A DNA stretch of 64,000 nt from Roseovarius pacificus (GTDB taxonomy: Bacteria > Pseudomonadota > Alphaproteobacteria > Rhodobacterales > Rhodobacteraceae), in assembly GCF_900142665.1 (NCBI RefSeq), contig NZ_FRBR01000011.1:62001-126000 (forward strand). The letters run 5' to 3'. Position 1 is the stretch's first letter; every line of letters starts with the position of its first letter. Shown piece after piece: positions 26,616 through 35,605 of the stretch. The translations under genes and the position numbers were made by a program. The notes under the pieces are model-generated. The model was not told the DNA's origin and ran no database searches. It was given only the letters and a program-made list of their open reading frames with translations.

Positions 26616-27551
26616 ATGCCCAAATCCAACCGCAAGGTCATCATCAGCTGTGCCGTCACCGGCGCCATTCACACCCCTTCGATGTCCCCGCACCTGCCGG
26701 TCACCCCCGAGCAGATCATCGCCGACAGCCTTGCCGCCGCTGAGGCGGGCGCAACCATCCTGCACTTGCACGCGCGCGACCCTGAAAATGGCCGCCCCAC
26801 GCAGGACCCCGACGCATTTCGCGCCTTCCTGCCGCAACTGAAACAGGCGACGGGCGCGGTTCTGAACCTGACCACCGGCGGCAGCCCGCACATGAGCGTC
26901 GAGGAACGCATGCGCCCCGCCGCCGAACTCAAACCCGAGGTCGCGTCGCTCAACATGGGATCGATGAACTTTGGCCTTTACCCCATGCTGAACCGCTTCA
27001 AGAAGTTTCAGCACGACTGGGAATGCCAGCATCTGGAAAACAGCCGCGATCTGGTCTTCAAGAACACATTCGCGGATATCGAACACATCCTGAAAACCGG
27101 CAATGCGAACGGCACCCGCTTCGAGTTCGAATGCTACGATACAAGCCACCTCTACAACCTTGCGCATTTCGTTGATCGCGGCCTCGTCAAGGCGCCGTTC
27201 CTCGTGCAAACCGTTTTCGGCCTTCTCGGCGGCATCGGCGCCCACCCCGAGGATGTCTCCCACATGAAGCGCACGGCGGATCGCCTGTTCGGCGACGATT
27301 ACATCTGGTCCGTCCTCGGGGCCGGGCGCAACCAGATGGCCGTGGCCGCACAAGCCGCGGCCCAGGGCGGCAACATTCGCGTGGGGCTCGAGGATTCGCT
27401 GTGGATTTCACCGGGCAAGCTGGCGCAAAGCAACGCCGATCAGGTCCGCAAGGCGCGCGAACTTCTCGCGGGTCTCAGCCTCGAGGTCGCAACCCCGGAC
27501 GAAGCCCGCGACATGCTGGAGCTCAAGGGGGGCGGGAATGTCGCATTCTGA
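26616..27551 (+). CDS. beta-keto acid cleavage enzyme (BKACE, DUF849)
   Basis: The 311-residue TIM-barrel protein carries the zinc ligands H50 and H52 in HLHARDP and E259 in VGLEDSLW, plus NLTTGGSP, all BKACE signatures. BKACE enzymes condense a beta-keto acid with acetyl-CoA and split it into acetoacetate and a new acyl-CoA. It follows a 3-hydroxy acid dehydrogenase gene, a common pairing. In this locus it could feed an acyl-CoA into the pathway or replace the missing HMG-CoA lyase step; both are inference. It overlaps the next SDR gene by 14 bases. Confidence 0.92.
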   Translation: MPKSNRKVIISCAVTGAIHTPSMSPHLPVTPEQIIADSLAAAEAGATILHLHARDPENGRPTQDPDAFRAFLPQLKQATGAVLNLTTGGSPHMSVEERMRPAAELKPEVASLNMGSMNFGLYPMLNRFKKFQHDWECQHLENSRDLVFKNTFADIEHILKTGNANGTRFEFECYDTSHLYNLAHFVDRGLVKAPFLVQTVFGLLGGIGAHPEDVSHMKRTADRLFGDDYIWSVLGAGRNQMAVAAQAAAQGGNIRVGLEDSLWISPGKLAQSNADQVRKARELLAGLSLEVATPDEARDMLELKGGGNVAF

Positions 27552-28296
27552 CACCGGCCCGGTTGTCGTCACCGGCGGCAGCCGGGGCATTGGCGCCGCG
27601 ACGGTGCTGGCCCTGACCCGCGCCGGACGGCCCGTCGCCTTCTCCTACGCATCGAACGATCGGGCCGCGCAGGATCTGACCGCTCGTGTCAGTGCCGAAG
27701 GTGGCCGCGCGCTCGCCATCAGGGGCGATGTCACCGACATGGCCGCCATCGAAGACCTGTTCAAAGGCTGTGAACGCGAATTCGGTCGCCCGACCGGCGT
27801 TTTTGCCAATGCAGGCATCACCGGCCCGGCAGGCCGTTTCGAAACCCTGCCTCCCGAAACGCTCCGCCGGGTTCTGGACGTGAACATTACCGGCGCGGGC
27901 ATGACCGTGCAGGCCGCGACCCGCGCCATGTCAACCGCGCATGGCGGATCGGGCGGTGCAATCGTCATGATGTCCAGCCGCGCCGCCGCCCTTGGAGGCG
28001 GGAACGAATGGATACAATACGCCGCCTCCAAAGGCGCGATCAATTCCATGACGGTCGGCTTCGCCAAGGAACTGGGCGGCGACGGCATCCGCGTCAACGC
28101 CGTCGCACCCGGGCTGATCGACACGGAAATCCACGCTGCCGCCGGTCTCGCCGACCGCCTGCAAACCAAGGCAAAAGACGTGCCGCTCGGCCGGATCGGC
28201 ACCGCCGACGAAGTCGCCGAAGCGGTGAAATGGCTGCTGTCCGATGCGGCCTCCTATGTCAGCGGGGCGATCCTGGACATTTCCGCAGGACGGTAG
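27538..28296 (+). CDS. SDR-family oxidoreductase (FabG-like)
   Basis: A 252-residue short-chain dehydrogenase with TGGSRGIG, NAG, YAASK and an AILDISAGR end. It is the last gene of the plus arm and starts inside the BKACE gene, so it is co-translated with it. Together with the SDRs at 20277, 13105 and 24868 it is the fourth such enzyme in this one regulon, which suggests several alcohol oxidations in the pathway, or stereo-inversion of a hydroxy acid. Confidence 0.85.
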   Translation: MSHSDTGPVVVTGGSRGIGAATVLALTRAGRPVAFSYASNDRAAQDLTARVSAEGGRALAIRGDVTDMAAIEDLFKGCEREFGRPTGVFANAGITGPAGRFETLPPETLRRVLDVNITGAGMTVQAATRAMSTAHGGSGGAIVMMSSRAAALGGGNEWIQYAASKGAINSMTVGFAKELGGDGIRVNAVAPGLIDTEIHAAAGLADRLQTKAKDVPLGRIGTADEVAEAVKWLLSDAASYVSGAILDISAGR

Positions 28297-28330
28297 GCGC
28301 AGGTTTCACACGCAGAACATGACGGCGGCA

Positions 28331-28351
28331 GAACCGAATGAACCTCGGTTC
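28331..28351. terminator. possible terminator between convergent operons
   Basis: GAACCGA and TCGGTTC (28331-28337 and 28345-28351) form a perfect 7-bp hairpin with a 7-base loop, placed between the SDR stop at 28296 and the convergent TRAP gene stop at 28374. No clear U-tract is seen. Confidence 0.35.
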
Positions 28352-28373
28352 GACCGGCCTGTGCAACGATCCG

Positions 28374-29693
28374 TCAATTGACACTCATCAAGGCGGGTAG
28401 CCACAGGATGATCTGCGGAAAGAAGAACAAGATGGCGATTGTGACGACCTCCATCAATACGAACCACAATGCACCGCGAAAGATTTGCGGTAGCGGAGTA
28501 GACCGGTCGATCCCCGCGATGACATAGCAGTTCAGACCCACAGGCGGCGTGATCAGGCCGATTTCGCACATCTTGACCGTCAGGATACCAAACCAGATCG
28601 GATCGAACCCCAGTGATCTTACGGTCGGAAACATGATGGGAATCGCGATAACCATCATTGAAAACGCATCGAGAAACATTCCCAGAGGAACGAATACAAG
28701 CAGGAACAGGGCCATGACCAGCAAGGGCGGCAGCCCGGATTCGACCACGAGCTGCGCCAGCTGGTTGGGCACCTGCACCAATGTCAGGAAATAGCTGAAC
28801 ACCGCGGCGCCCATCATGGTGAACAAGATCATCACCGTGGTATTCCCGGTCGAGCGAAAGCTCTCCACCAGCTTGCCCCACAATCCTTCGGAATGTCGCA
28901 AGCAATACGCCACCAGCATCAGAAAGGCGGCAAATGCACCCAATGCCCCGGCCTCGGTGGGGGTGACGAGCCCCATGTAGATGCCCCCCATCACCACGAT
29001 GAACAGCACAAGCACCTGCCAGGCGCGTGTTGTTTCGCGCATGGTTTCATTCCAGCCTGCCTTTTGTGTGACGGCACTGCGTGACGCTCCGTTTCGCGCG
29101 ATCAGGTAGATACCCGCCATGAACATCAAGGTGGTGAGAAGGCCCGGCACAAATCCCGCGATCAGCATCTTACCGGCTGAGGTTTCCGTAAGTGCCGCAT
29201 AAAATATCAACAGCACGCTTGGAGGGATCAACACGCCCAAGACACCCCCCGCGGCCACTGCGCCCGCCGACAGGGATGGTTCATACCCCGCCTTTTTCAT
29301 TTCCGGCATGGCCACGGTGCCGACAGTCGCCGCGGTCGCCACCGACGATCCTGACGTTGCGGCAAAACCCGCACTGGTCAAAATGGATGCCATGGCAAGG
29401 CCGCCGGGCAAATGACCGACCCATTTGCTGGCAACGCTGAACAGGCGTTTGCCCACCTGAGCATGATGCGCAAACGCCCCCATCAGCAAGAACAGAGGGA
29501 TGATCACCAGCGTGTAAACCGCTGTTGTGGAATAGGGCAGTGATTTCAACCGTGTCATCAGAAAGCCGAAATCTTCGACCAGCACGATCCCTGCCGCCCC
29601 CGACAGCGCAAGCGCGGCAAAGACCGGCACGCCTGCCCCCATCAGGATGAAGATCAGCGCAACAGCGACATAGGGTGCAAGCGTGGGGTCCAT
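28374..29693 (-). CDS. TRAP transporter large permease subunit (DctM-like), second system
   Basis: The 439-residue, roughly 12-helix protein contains DctM features: SGSSVATAATVGTVAMPEM, GVLIPPSVLLIFY, VTPTEAGALGA and GLITPPVGLN. It is encoded after its DctQ (41-base gap) and DctP partners. It is the last gene of an operon that begins with a thiolase and an acyl-CoA synthetase, so the imported acid is probably activated to a CoA ester. Confidence 0.92.
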   Translation of the reverse strand: MDPTLAPYVAVALIFILMGAGVPVFAALALSGAAGIVLVEDFGFLMTRLKSLPYSTTAVYTLVIIPLFLLMGAFAHHAQVGKRLFSVASKWVGHLPGGLAMASILTSAGFAATSGSSVATAATVGTVAMPEMKKAGYEPSLSAGAVAAGGVLGVLIPPSVLLIFYAALTETSAGKMLIAGFVPGLLTTLMFMAGIYLIARNGASRSAVTQKAGWNETMRETTRAWQVLVLFIVVMGGIYMGLVTPTEAGALGAFAAFLMLVAYCLRHSEGLWGKLVESFRSTGNTTVMILFTMMGAAVFSYFLTLVQVPNQLAQLVVESGLPPLLVMALFLLVFVPLGMFLDAFSMMVIAIPIMFPTVRSLGFDPIWFGILTVKMCEIGLITPPVGLNCYVIAGIDRSTPLPQIFRGALWFVLMEVVTIAILFFFPQIILWLPALMSVN

Positions 29694-29734
29694 CTGCGGG
29701 ATCCTTCGATGATTGAAACGTAACCGGCCAAACG

Positions 29735-30235
29735 TCAGGCTTTACGGGGCTCGGCGACCGTCAGGCAGAGCAATGCGTGAATCGCCATTTGCAGTGCTGC
29801 CAGCCAGAGGCCTATGGCAACGCCCGCTTTGGTCCACCAGATCGGCATCTGCACATAGCCCCAGCGGAATTCCCAAATCGAGACAGAGTAGATCGCCTCC
29901 TGGGTGGCGGGCCATGCGAACATCAGCAAGGCCAGCGCCCCACCCCCCCAAGCCATGGCGTTGGCAAAACGGCCTCCGCCGCCGCGCAAACGGTCAGGCA
30001 ACAGGGTGACGCGGATATGTGAATCATCGCGCTGTGCCCACATCGCTCCGAAAAAGACCAGCATCACGAGGCTGAGTTCTGACATCTCGAACACGCCCGA
30101 AATCGACTGTCCCAGAATGGCCCGCGCAGCGACATCCAGCGTAATGCCAAACATCAGAAACGCCAGAAAGACCATTGCGACCGCACCGAACAGATTGGAC
30201 ACCACGTTCAGCGCCTTGTTGGCTACGTTTATCAT
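29735..30235 (-). CDS. TRAP transporter small permease subunit (DctQ-like), second system
   Basis: A 166-residue protein with four hydrophobic helices, starting MINVANKALNVVSNLFGAVAM. MWAQRDDSHIRVTLLPDRL matches the family's R(D/N)xHIRV motif between helices 2 and 3. It lies between the DctP and DctM genes; the 57-base gap upstream holds a stable hairpin (30270-30290). Confidence 0.88.
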   Translation of the reverse strand: MINVANKALNVVSNLFGAVAMVFLAFLMFGITLDVAARAILGQSISGVFEMSELSLVMLVFFGAMWAQRDDSHIRVTLLPDRLRGGGGRFANAMAWGGGALALLMFAWPATQEAIYSVSIWEFRWGYVQMPIWWTKAGVAIGLWLAALQMAIHALLCLTVAEPRKA

Positions 30236-30269
30236 CGTCTTGTCCTTTCGTAGTGCGGTCGCATTGCCT

Positions 30270-30290
30270 CTCCGGCGAAATAGGCCGGGG
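30270..30290 (-). other. hairpin between dctP and dctQ of the second TRAP system
   Basis: CTCCGGC and GCCGGGG pair around a 7-base loop (30270-30276 and 30284-30290). A stem-loop between the binding-protein gene and the permease genes is a known way to keep the binding-protein mRNA more abundant. A similar structure is seen at 60213-60271. Confidence 0.35.
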
Positions 30291-30292
30291 CC

Positions 30293-31378
30293 TTATGCCC
30301 TCTGGCTGATCTCGTAGGGACGGCGCAGCGTGCCTTCGGGATCGTATTTGGCGATGGCCGCTTCGATCAGCGATTGCATCTCCTCACCATCTATCCCGGC
30401 TTCTTTGGCAGTGGTTTCAACCCATTTCTGAACCTGTGCGGGCTGAACCTCGTTCCGCGCCATTTGCTTTTCGGCATCCGAGATGGTCGAAAGCGTCACG
30501 CCCTCGGCCTCGGCGGTCTTGACATAGCGGGCCAACACATCCTCGTAGATGCGACTGAATTCACCGCCATAGATATCGGCCACGATTTCATCCGAAACCT
30601 TACGGATGTCATCTGGCAGACCATCGTAAAACTGCTTGTTCATGATGGTGGCTGCCGGTGCGTGCGGGCCATCTCCGATATCGTAGAAGTTAGGTGCGAT
30701 CTCGTGCAGCTTGTAGGCCACGGCGGTCACGAAATCGAACCCGTAAACCCCATCCAGAATGCCACGCTCGAGCGCCTGATACACCTCGGGGGCGGCCATA
30801 GGAACGGCGGTGCCGCCCAGGGCTTCGATCACATCGGTCGCAACGCCGTAACCGCGAATGCGCTTGCCTTTCAGATCGTCCAGAGACTCGATCGGCTCCC
30901 GCAGAACAAGGGGGGCATAGTTCCAGTTGGTCCAATAAAGAACCTTGGATCGGTGACGCTGTTCCCATTCGGTCCGCAGCGGGTCGAACTGTTCGTAAAC
31001 GTCGCGGCAAACCTTTTGCAGCGCGTCGGCATTGTTCATGCGGAAATACCATTCCAGCCCCCGCGTGACCGGCAGCTCCGCCTGATAATAGCCCGGCGAA
31101 ATCAGTGTCACCTCCGAGGTGCCATCGCGCGCCGCTGCCAGATGTTCACCCACCTTGTTCAGCGACCCCGACCAATAGCGCCGGATTTCCACCTCGCCAT
31201 TGGTGCGCTTTTCCATTTCGTCGAGATAGTAACGATCGATCCAGGACGGCCCGGCAATGTCCGATACATAACTGTCGAACTTGAACGATGTCGCCGCCAG
31301 CGCAAGGCTGGGTGCGCTGGCCACGAAAGCAGAGCCTGCGGCAGCTGCACTGGTTTTAAGGAAAGTTCTACGCTTCAT
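30293..31378 (-). CDS. TRAP transporter substrate-binding protein (DctP-like), Tat-type signal
   Basis: The 361-residue protein starts MKRRTFLKTSAAAAGSAFVASA: a twin-arginine motif (RRTFLK) before the hydrophobic stretch suggests export by Tat, less usual for DctP proteins. LKGKRIRGYG carries the ligand arginine and YQALERGILDGVYGFDF is typical of the family. It binds an organic acid in the periplasm. The neighbouring acyl-CoA synthetase and thiolase suggest a fatty, aromatic or keto acid; the ligand cannot be named. Confidence 0.9.
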   Translation of the reverse strand: MKRRTFLKTSAAAAGSAFVASAPSLALAATSFKFDSYVSDIAGPSWIDRYYLDEMEKRTNGEVEIRRYWSGSLNKVGEHLAAARDGTSEVTLISPGYYQAELPVTRGLEWYFRMNNADALQKVCRDVYEQFDPLRTEWEQRHRSKVLYWTNWNYAPLVLREPIESLDDLKGKRIRGYGVATDVIEALGGTAVPMAAPEVYQALERGILDGVYGFDFVTAVAYKLHEIAPNFYDIGDGPHAPAATIMNKQFYDGLPDDIRKVSDEIVADIYGGEFSRIYEDVLARYVKTAEAEGVTLSTISDAEKQMARNEVQPAQVQKWVETTAKEAGIDGEEMQSLIEAAIAKYDPEGTLRRPYEISQRA

Positions 31379-31417
31379 TGGTTCCTCCCTGTAAGCGTGT
31401 CGTAAAATGATGCGGCT

Positions 31418-32971
31418 TCAAACGCTCTCGCTGTGGTCCTCCATCAGCGAAAGCCTTTCGCGAAGGCTGGTTTTCAAAACCTTGCCGTAGCTGTTCTTGG
31501 GCAGCTCGGACATGAAGATGTAACGCCGGGGTTTCTTGAACGACGCAATCTGGGATTTGCACCAGGCGTCCAGGGAATCTTTGTCAAGCTGACAGTCCTT
31601 GCCGACGACGACGAAGGCTATCACCTCTTCTCCCCATTCGGGATGGGGGGCGCCGATCACTGCCGTTTCGAAGATATCTTCGTGATTGAGCAGCACCTCC
31701 TCGACCTCTCGCGGATAGATATTCGTTCCACCAGAGATGATCACGTCTTTGGAACGGTCGGTTAGCGTTACGAAACCATCCGTATCCATCGCACCCAGAT
31801 CACCGGTACGCAGCCAGCCGTCCACAATCGTTTCGGTCGTGGCTTCGGGATTGCGCCAGTAACCGGCCATCACGGTATCGCCACGCACGACGATTTCGCC
31901 CACCTGACCGGGTGCGACTTCATTCATGTTGGTATCGACAATGCGAACCTCGACACAGGATTGCGCAAAGCCTACGGATGCCCGCCGGGCATCGGCGCGC
32001 GGATGGGTTGTATCGGCCACGATATCACGGGGCATTGCCGTGATGGTCATCGGGCTTTCGCCCTGCCCGTAGATTTGTATGAATTTCGGTCCGAACACAT
32101 CCAGCGCATGGTTTATGTCGGCCAGATACATCGGCCCGCCACCATAGGTTACCGATTTGATCCCCTCGCCACGCCACCCCGTGGCCTCGGCGTGAACGAG
32201 AAGGCGTTTGATCATGGTCGGTGCGGCAAAGAAAACCAGATTGCCAAGGCTCCGGCCCAGGCCCTCGATCTCGGCAGGGTCGAATCCACAGGATGGCGGA
32301 ATGACATGCGCCGCGCCCGCACGGACGAACTGAAAGTTATACAATCCGGCCCCATGCGACATCGGTGCAGCATAAAGCGCAACGTCTTGCGGCGTGACGG
32401 TATCGACATCCAACGCATAGCTGGTAGCCATCATCCGCAAGTTGTCATGCGTGGTCATGACCCCTTTGGGCCGTCCCGTCGTTCCGGATGTATAGAAAAG
32501 CCAGGCGGTTTGATCCCCGCGTGTTTCAGCCGGAGGGAAATAGCTGCCAGCCGAACCGTGGCGCGCAACTTCGGACAACTCTTCCGAATGCAGTCCCAGT
32601 TCCTGCGCGGGGTGCTTCAGATCGTCGGTGTTGGAATACAGATCGCCCGTTTCGGTAATGACGACATCGGCCTGAGCATTCTCGACGATCCATGCGGCCT
32701 CGCGCGGATGCAATTTGTTGTTGACCGGCACGATAACCGCACCGACCCAAAGCACCCCATAGAGAACCTCCAGGTATTCTGGACAGTTCCTGGCAAAAAG
32801 GGCGACGCGGTCACCGGGCTTGATGCCGTATTGTTCCATCAGATGCCGACCGATGGCACAGCTTCGGTGTGCGAACTGCGAATATCGCGCATGCAGCTTG
32901 TGCCCGAAATACAGGGCCGGCGCGTCGGGGCGCGTCAGCCCCGACTGGTGAAGCCAATTGGCAAGATTCAT
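31418..32971 (-). CDS. AMP-forming acyl-CoA synthetase
   Basis: The 517-residue protein has the ANL-superfamily motifs: P-loop YTSGTTGRPKGVM, GQGE, the hinge TGDLGAMD and the C-terminal catalytic lysine in SYGKVLK. It activates a carboxylic acid to its CoA ester with ATP. It ends 39 bases before the DctP gene and starts 3 bases after the thiolase stop, so uptake, activation and thiolysis are coupled in one operon. Chain type is unknown. Confidence 0.9.
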   Translation of the reverse strand: MNLANWLHQSGLTRPDAPALYFGHKLHARYSQFAHRSCAIGRHLMEQYGIKPGDRVALFARNCPEYLEVLYGVLWVGAVIVPVNNKLHPREAAWIVENAQADVVITETGDLYSNTDDLKHPAQELGLHSEELSEVARHGSAGSYFPPAETRGDQTAWLFYTSGTTGRPKGVMTTHDNLRMMATSYALDVDTVTPQDVALYAAPMSHGAGLYNFQFVRAGAAHVIPPSCGFDPAEIEGLGRSLGNLVFFAAPTMIKRLLVHAEATGWRGEGIKSVTYGGGPMYLADINHALDVFGPKFIQIYGQGESPMTITAMPRDIVADTTHPRADARRASVGFAQSCVEVRIVDTNMNEVAPGQVGEIVVRGDTVMAGYWRNPEATTETIVDGWLRTGDLGAMDTDGFVTLTDRSKDVIISGGTNIYPREVEEVLLNHEDIFETAVIGAPHPEWGEEVIAFVVVGKDCQLDKDSLDAWCKSQIASFKKPRRYIFMSELPKNSYGKVLKTSLRERLSLMEDHSESV

Positions 32972-32974
32972 CGT

Positions 32975-34147
32975 TCAGGCCCTGTGTGCTTCCAGAATCG
33001 AGACGTAGTTGGCAACAGCAGAACCGCCCATGTTGAATACCAGCCCTAGCTGTGCACCGTCTTTCTGCATTTCACCGGCCTGCCCGGTCAGTTGGCGATA
33101 GGCCAGCGCATGCATCGACACGCCCGTTGCCCCTACCGGATGTCCCTTGGCCTTCAATCCGCCGGACAGGTTCACCGGCAACGTGCCATCGCGCAGGACC
33201 AGCCCATCGTTGATAGCGCGGGCACCTTCGCCCTTTTTGGCAAGCCCCATCGCCTCGTAGGTCAGCAACTCGGCGATGGTGAAACAATCGTGCACCTCGG
33301 CAAAATCAATGTCGCCGAGGGCGATGCCCGCCTCTTCGAATGCCATACCAAAGGCTTTTTCGGGTCCCTCGAACATCAGGAAATCCCGTGCTGACATCGG
33401 GATAAGATCACTGACCTGTACCGCAGCGCGGAACCGGGCAGCCTTGTCGAAATTATGTGCATTTTCGGCCGTCGTCAGCACAACAGCTGCCGCGCCATCC
33501 GTGACCAGCGAACAATCCGTCAGACGCAGTGGCGGTGCGATTGCCGGGTTGCGTTCGGATATTTCATTGCACTGCTCGAAGGTGAAAGGCTTGTGCATCT
33601 GTGCCAGCGGGTTGAACATCGCATTGGCATGGTTCTTCTCGGCAATGCGCGCCATGGCCTCCAGCGGGTCGTCGAAACGATCCTGATACGCCCGCGCAGC
33701 CACGGCAAACACCTGTGGAAAACTCAACTTCGCTTCTTCAGGATCGTTCTGATAGCCGGCACCGGCCAGGGCTGTGGTGACATCCGCGGTGGACAGATGC
33801 GTCATCTTCTCCGCGCCGACCACCAGAACGGTTTTCGACTTTCCCGCTTGTATGCTGTTCATCGCCGCATGAAGGGCCGCCGACCCCGAGGCACAGGCAT
33901 TTTCCGCACGCATCGCAGGGGTAAAGCGCATTTCGGGATAGGCCTGATGGATCAGGGACGACGCGAAACCGTCACTCACCATGCCTGAATTGAAATGACC
34001 TAGAAAAATCGCGTCGATTTCGGCAGGGTTCACCCCGGCCTCTTCCACGGCTTCGCGGGTGGCATTCACGATCAACTGTTCAAGATTGTCTTCGAGACGG
34101 CCAAACTTTGTGTGGCCGCTGCCGACGATACAGATCGCCTGTGTCAT
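32975..34147 (-). CDS. thiolase family protein (SCP-x-type acetyl-CoA acyltransferase)
   Basis: The ATG at 34147 follows GGAGGAGAACAGC and gives 390 residues. The nucleophile cysteine is present in ENACASGSAALHAAM, and HDCFT and KAKGHPVGATG give the other active-site residues. SCP-x-type thiolases cleave 3-oxoacyl-CoA, often of branched or sterol-like acids. It is the first gene of the operon, directly divergent from the LuxR regulator. Unlike the thiolase-like protein at 50471, it keeps the catalytic cysteine. Confidence 0.88.
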   Translation of the reverse strand: MTQAICIVGSGHTKFGRLEDNLEQLIVNATREAVEEAGVNPAEIDAIFLGHFNSGMVSDGFASSLIHQAYPEMRFTPAMRAENACASGSAALHAAMNSIQAGKSKTVLVVGAEKMTHLSTADVTTALAGAGYQNDPEEAKLSFPQVFAVAARAYQDRFDDPLEAMARIAEKNHANAMFNPLAQMHKPFTFEQCNEISERNPAIAPPLRLTDCSLVTDGAAAVVLTTAENAHNFDKAARFRAAVQVSDLIPMSARDFLMFEGPEKAFGMAFEEAGIALGDIDFAEVHDCFTIAELLTYEAMGLAKKGEGARAINDGLVLRDGTLPVNLSGGLKAKGHPVGATGVSMHALAYRQLTGQAGEMQKDGAQLGLVFNMGGSAVANYVSILEAHRA

Positions 34148-34211
34148 GCTGTTCTCCTCCGGTCTGGCCATAAGGGTCGCAGCGAAACGATACTTTCGAA
34201 ATTGGTGGAAC

Positions 34212-34250
34212 TACGTATATTGCTATGTAAAGCTACGTAGTGGATTACGT
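34212..34250. promoter_or_regulatory. repeated TACGTA boxes upstream of the LuxR-type regulator
   Basis: TACGTA occurs at 34212-34217 and, within the 8-bp palindrome CTACGTAG, at 34233-34240; TTACGT follows at 34245-34250. The first two are 22 bases (two helical turns) apart. They lie in the 106-bp divergent region between the thiolase operon and the regulator, where a LuxR-type dimer would be expected to bind. Confidence 0.4.
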
Positions 34251-34253
34251 GAT

Positions 34254-34832
34254 ATGTCAAATCTTCTGGATACATCGACTGCCGCCAAGGCCGCTGAACT
34301 CGCCTTTCAGGAATCACCTGTCGCGCAGGCCTTGACCCGGTACCGGCAGATCGTGGTCACCAACAACGCGTTGACGCATTTGTTCGAATTTCGGCGCGAC
34401 GAGCTCGAGGGGCGGTCGGTCAAACGGCTGTATCCGTCACAAGCCGATTTCACCCAGATCGGCGACAAATGCGAATATCACCTGCGAAACAGTCAGGACA
34501 CGTATTACGAAGACGAGCGTTTCATGCAGACCAGTGCGAAAGAGATTTTCCTGGCCCGTGCGCGTGGTGTCACGCTAACTCCGGACGATCCTTTCCGCCT
34601 GATGATCTGGAGCTTTGAGCGCACTGGCCCACGACAATATCGCTCGGTCAGCCTGACACCACGTGAACGCGAGGTGGCGAACCTCATCGTGAACGGGCAC
34701 ACATCACGCGAAATCGGGGCAAAACTGGGCATTTCCCACCGCACGGTCGAGGTTCATCGGGCAAAACTGATGAAAAAATTCCACGTCCACAACACGGCTG
34801 AACTGGTTTCGGAAATCATGGTCGCCGTATGA
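34254..34832 (+). CDS. PAS-LuxR family transcriptional regulator
   Basis: The ATG at 34254 (MSNLLDTS) gives 192 residues; a longer reading from 34059 would run through the divergent gene and promoter. Residues 20-110 look like a small PAS sensor (TNNALTHLFEFRRDELEGRSVKRLYP), and 130-190 form a LuxR/GerE helix-turn-helix (LTPREREVANLIVNGHTSREIGAKLGISHRTVEVHRAKLMKK). There is no receiver domain. It likely activates the divergent thiolase/acyl-CoA synthetase/TRAP operon in response to a small ligand. Confidence 0.87.
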   Translation: MSNLLDTSTAAKAAELAFQESPVAQALTRYRQIVVTNNALTHLFEFRRDELEGRSVKRLYPSQADFTQIGDKCEYHLRNSQDTYYEDERFMQTSAKEIFLARARGVTLTPDDPFRLMIWSFERTGPRQYRSVSLTPREREVANLIVNGHTSREIGAKLGISHRTVEVHRAKLMKKFHVHNTAELVSEIMVAV

Positions 34833-34839
34833 TCGTTTC

Positions 34840-34867
34840 GGCCCCGTCCACTTTGGCGCACGGGGCC
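34840..34867. terminator. possible terminator after the LuxR gene
   Basis: GGCCCCGT and ACGGGGCC (34840-34847 and 34860-34867) form a perfect 8-bp stem with a 12-base loop, 8 bases after the regulator stop and before the convergent cytochrome gene. A U-tract is lacking. Confidence 0.4.
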
Positions 34868-34930
34868 AATCTTCGGGCTATGCAGGGAATGCGCTACCCG
34901 GCCAAGCCCGTATCGCATCCCCTCCAGGCT

Positions 34931-35605
34931 TTACTGGTTCGCGTTCCCGTCGCGTGGGTCTGACACGAAACCGTCGGCATTGGGCATCTGAATCGCGGCC
35001 ATGCTTTGTGCATCCAGCACCGTGTCGGGAGCGTCGCTTGTGATACCGGCGCGGCCAAGGATGTAGGCGCTTATTGCATAAACCTGATCCGCCGTCAGCG
35101 AGCCGGGCGTATCCATGGGCATGGCCCGATACACGTAATCGAACAGCGTCGAACTGTAGGGCCAGTAGCTTTCCACCGTTCTGACCGGTGAATCGCTGGC
35201 AAGCGATCCGCGCCCGCCGATGAGCCCCGGCGCTCCGAGCTCCGAGATCCCTTCCAGCTCTTCGCCATGACAGGCCGAACAGAAATCCGTATACAGCTCT
35301 TCACCCTCGGCATACGTACCGCTGCCTTCGGGCAATCCCCGGCCATCCGGCATCGCGTCGATGTCGATAGCGGCGATTTCCTCTTCGGTGGCCGGGCGGC
35401 CAATGCCGAAGACCAGTTGCTCGGGCGCGATATCTTCGATTTCCGTGGCGCTCGATTGCGGCACCGGGGGCGGGGCCATCTCGCCGGTATCCGCAAGGGC
35501 TTCAGGCAGGGCTGCCACGGTCCGTTCAGATGCCTGCTCCTGCCCGAAAACAGGCTGCGACAAGGCGGCCAGGGCGGCAACGATAGTGAAATTACGCATG
35601 GACAT
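34931..35605 (-). CDS. monohaem c-type cytochrome, SoxD-like subunit of sulfite/sulfur dehydrogenase
   Basis: The 224-residue protein has a signal peptide (1-21) and one haem site CSACH (C109, C112, H113), with a likely axial methionine in RAMPMDTPGSL. The segment FGIGRPATEEEIAAIDIDAMPDGRGLP and the haem region resemble the N-terminal cytochrome domain of SoxD. Typical SoxD is longer and dihaem, so this is a short version. It accepts electrons from the molybdenum subunit encoded just upstream, whose gene it overlaps by 14 bases. Confidence 0.85.
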   Translation of the reverse strand: MSMRNFTIVAALAALSQPVFGQEQASERTVAALPEALADTGEMAPPPVPQSSATEIEDIAPEQLVFGIGRPATEEEIAAIDIDAMPDGRGLPEGSGTYAEGEELYTDFCSACHGEELEGISELGAPGLIGGRGSLASDSPVRTVESYWPYSSTLFDYVYRAMPMDTPGSLTADQVYAISAYILGRAGITSDAPDTVLDAQSMAAIQMPNADGFVSDPRDGNANQ

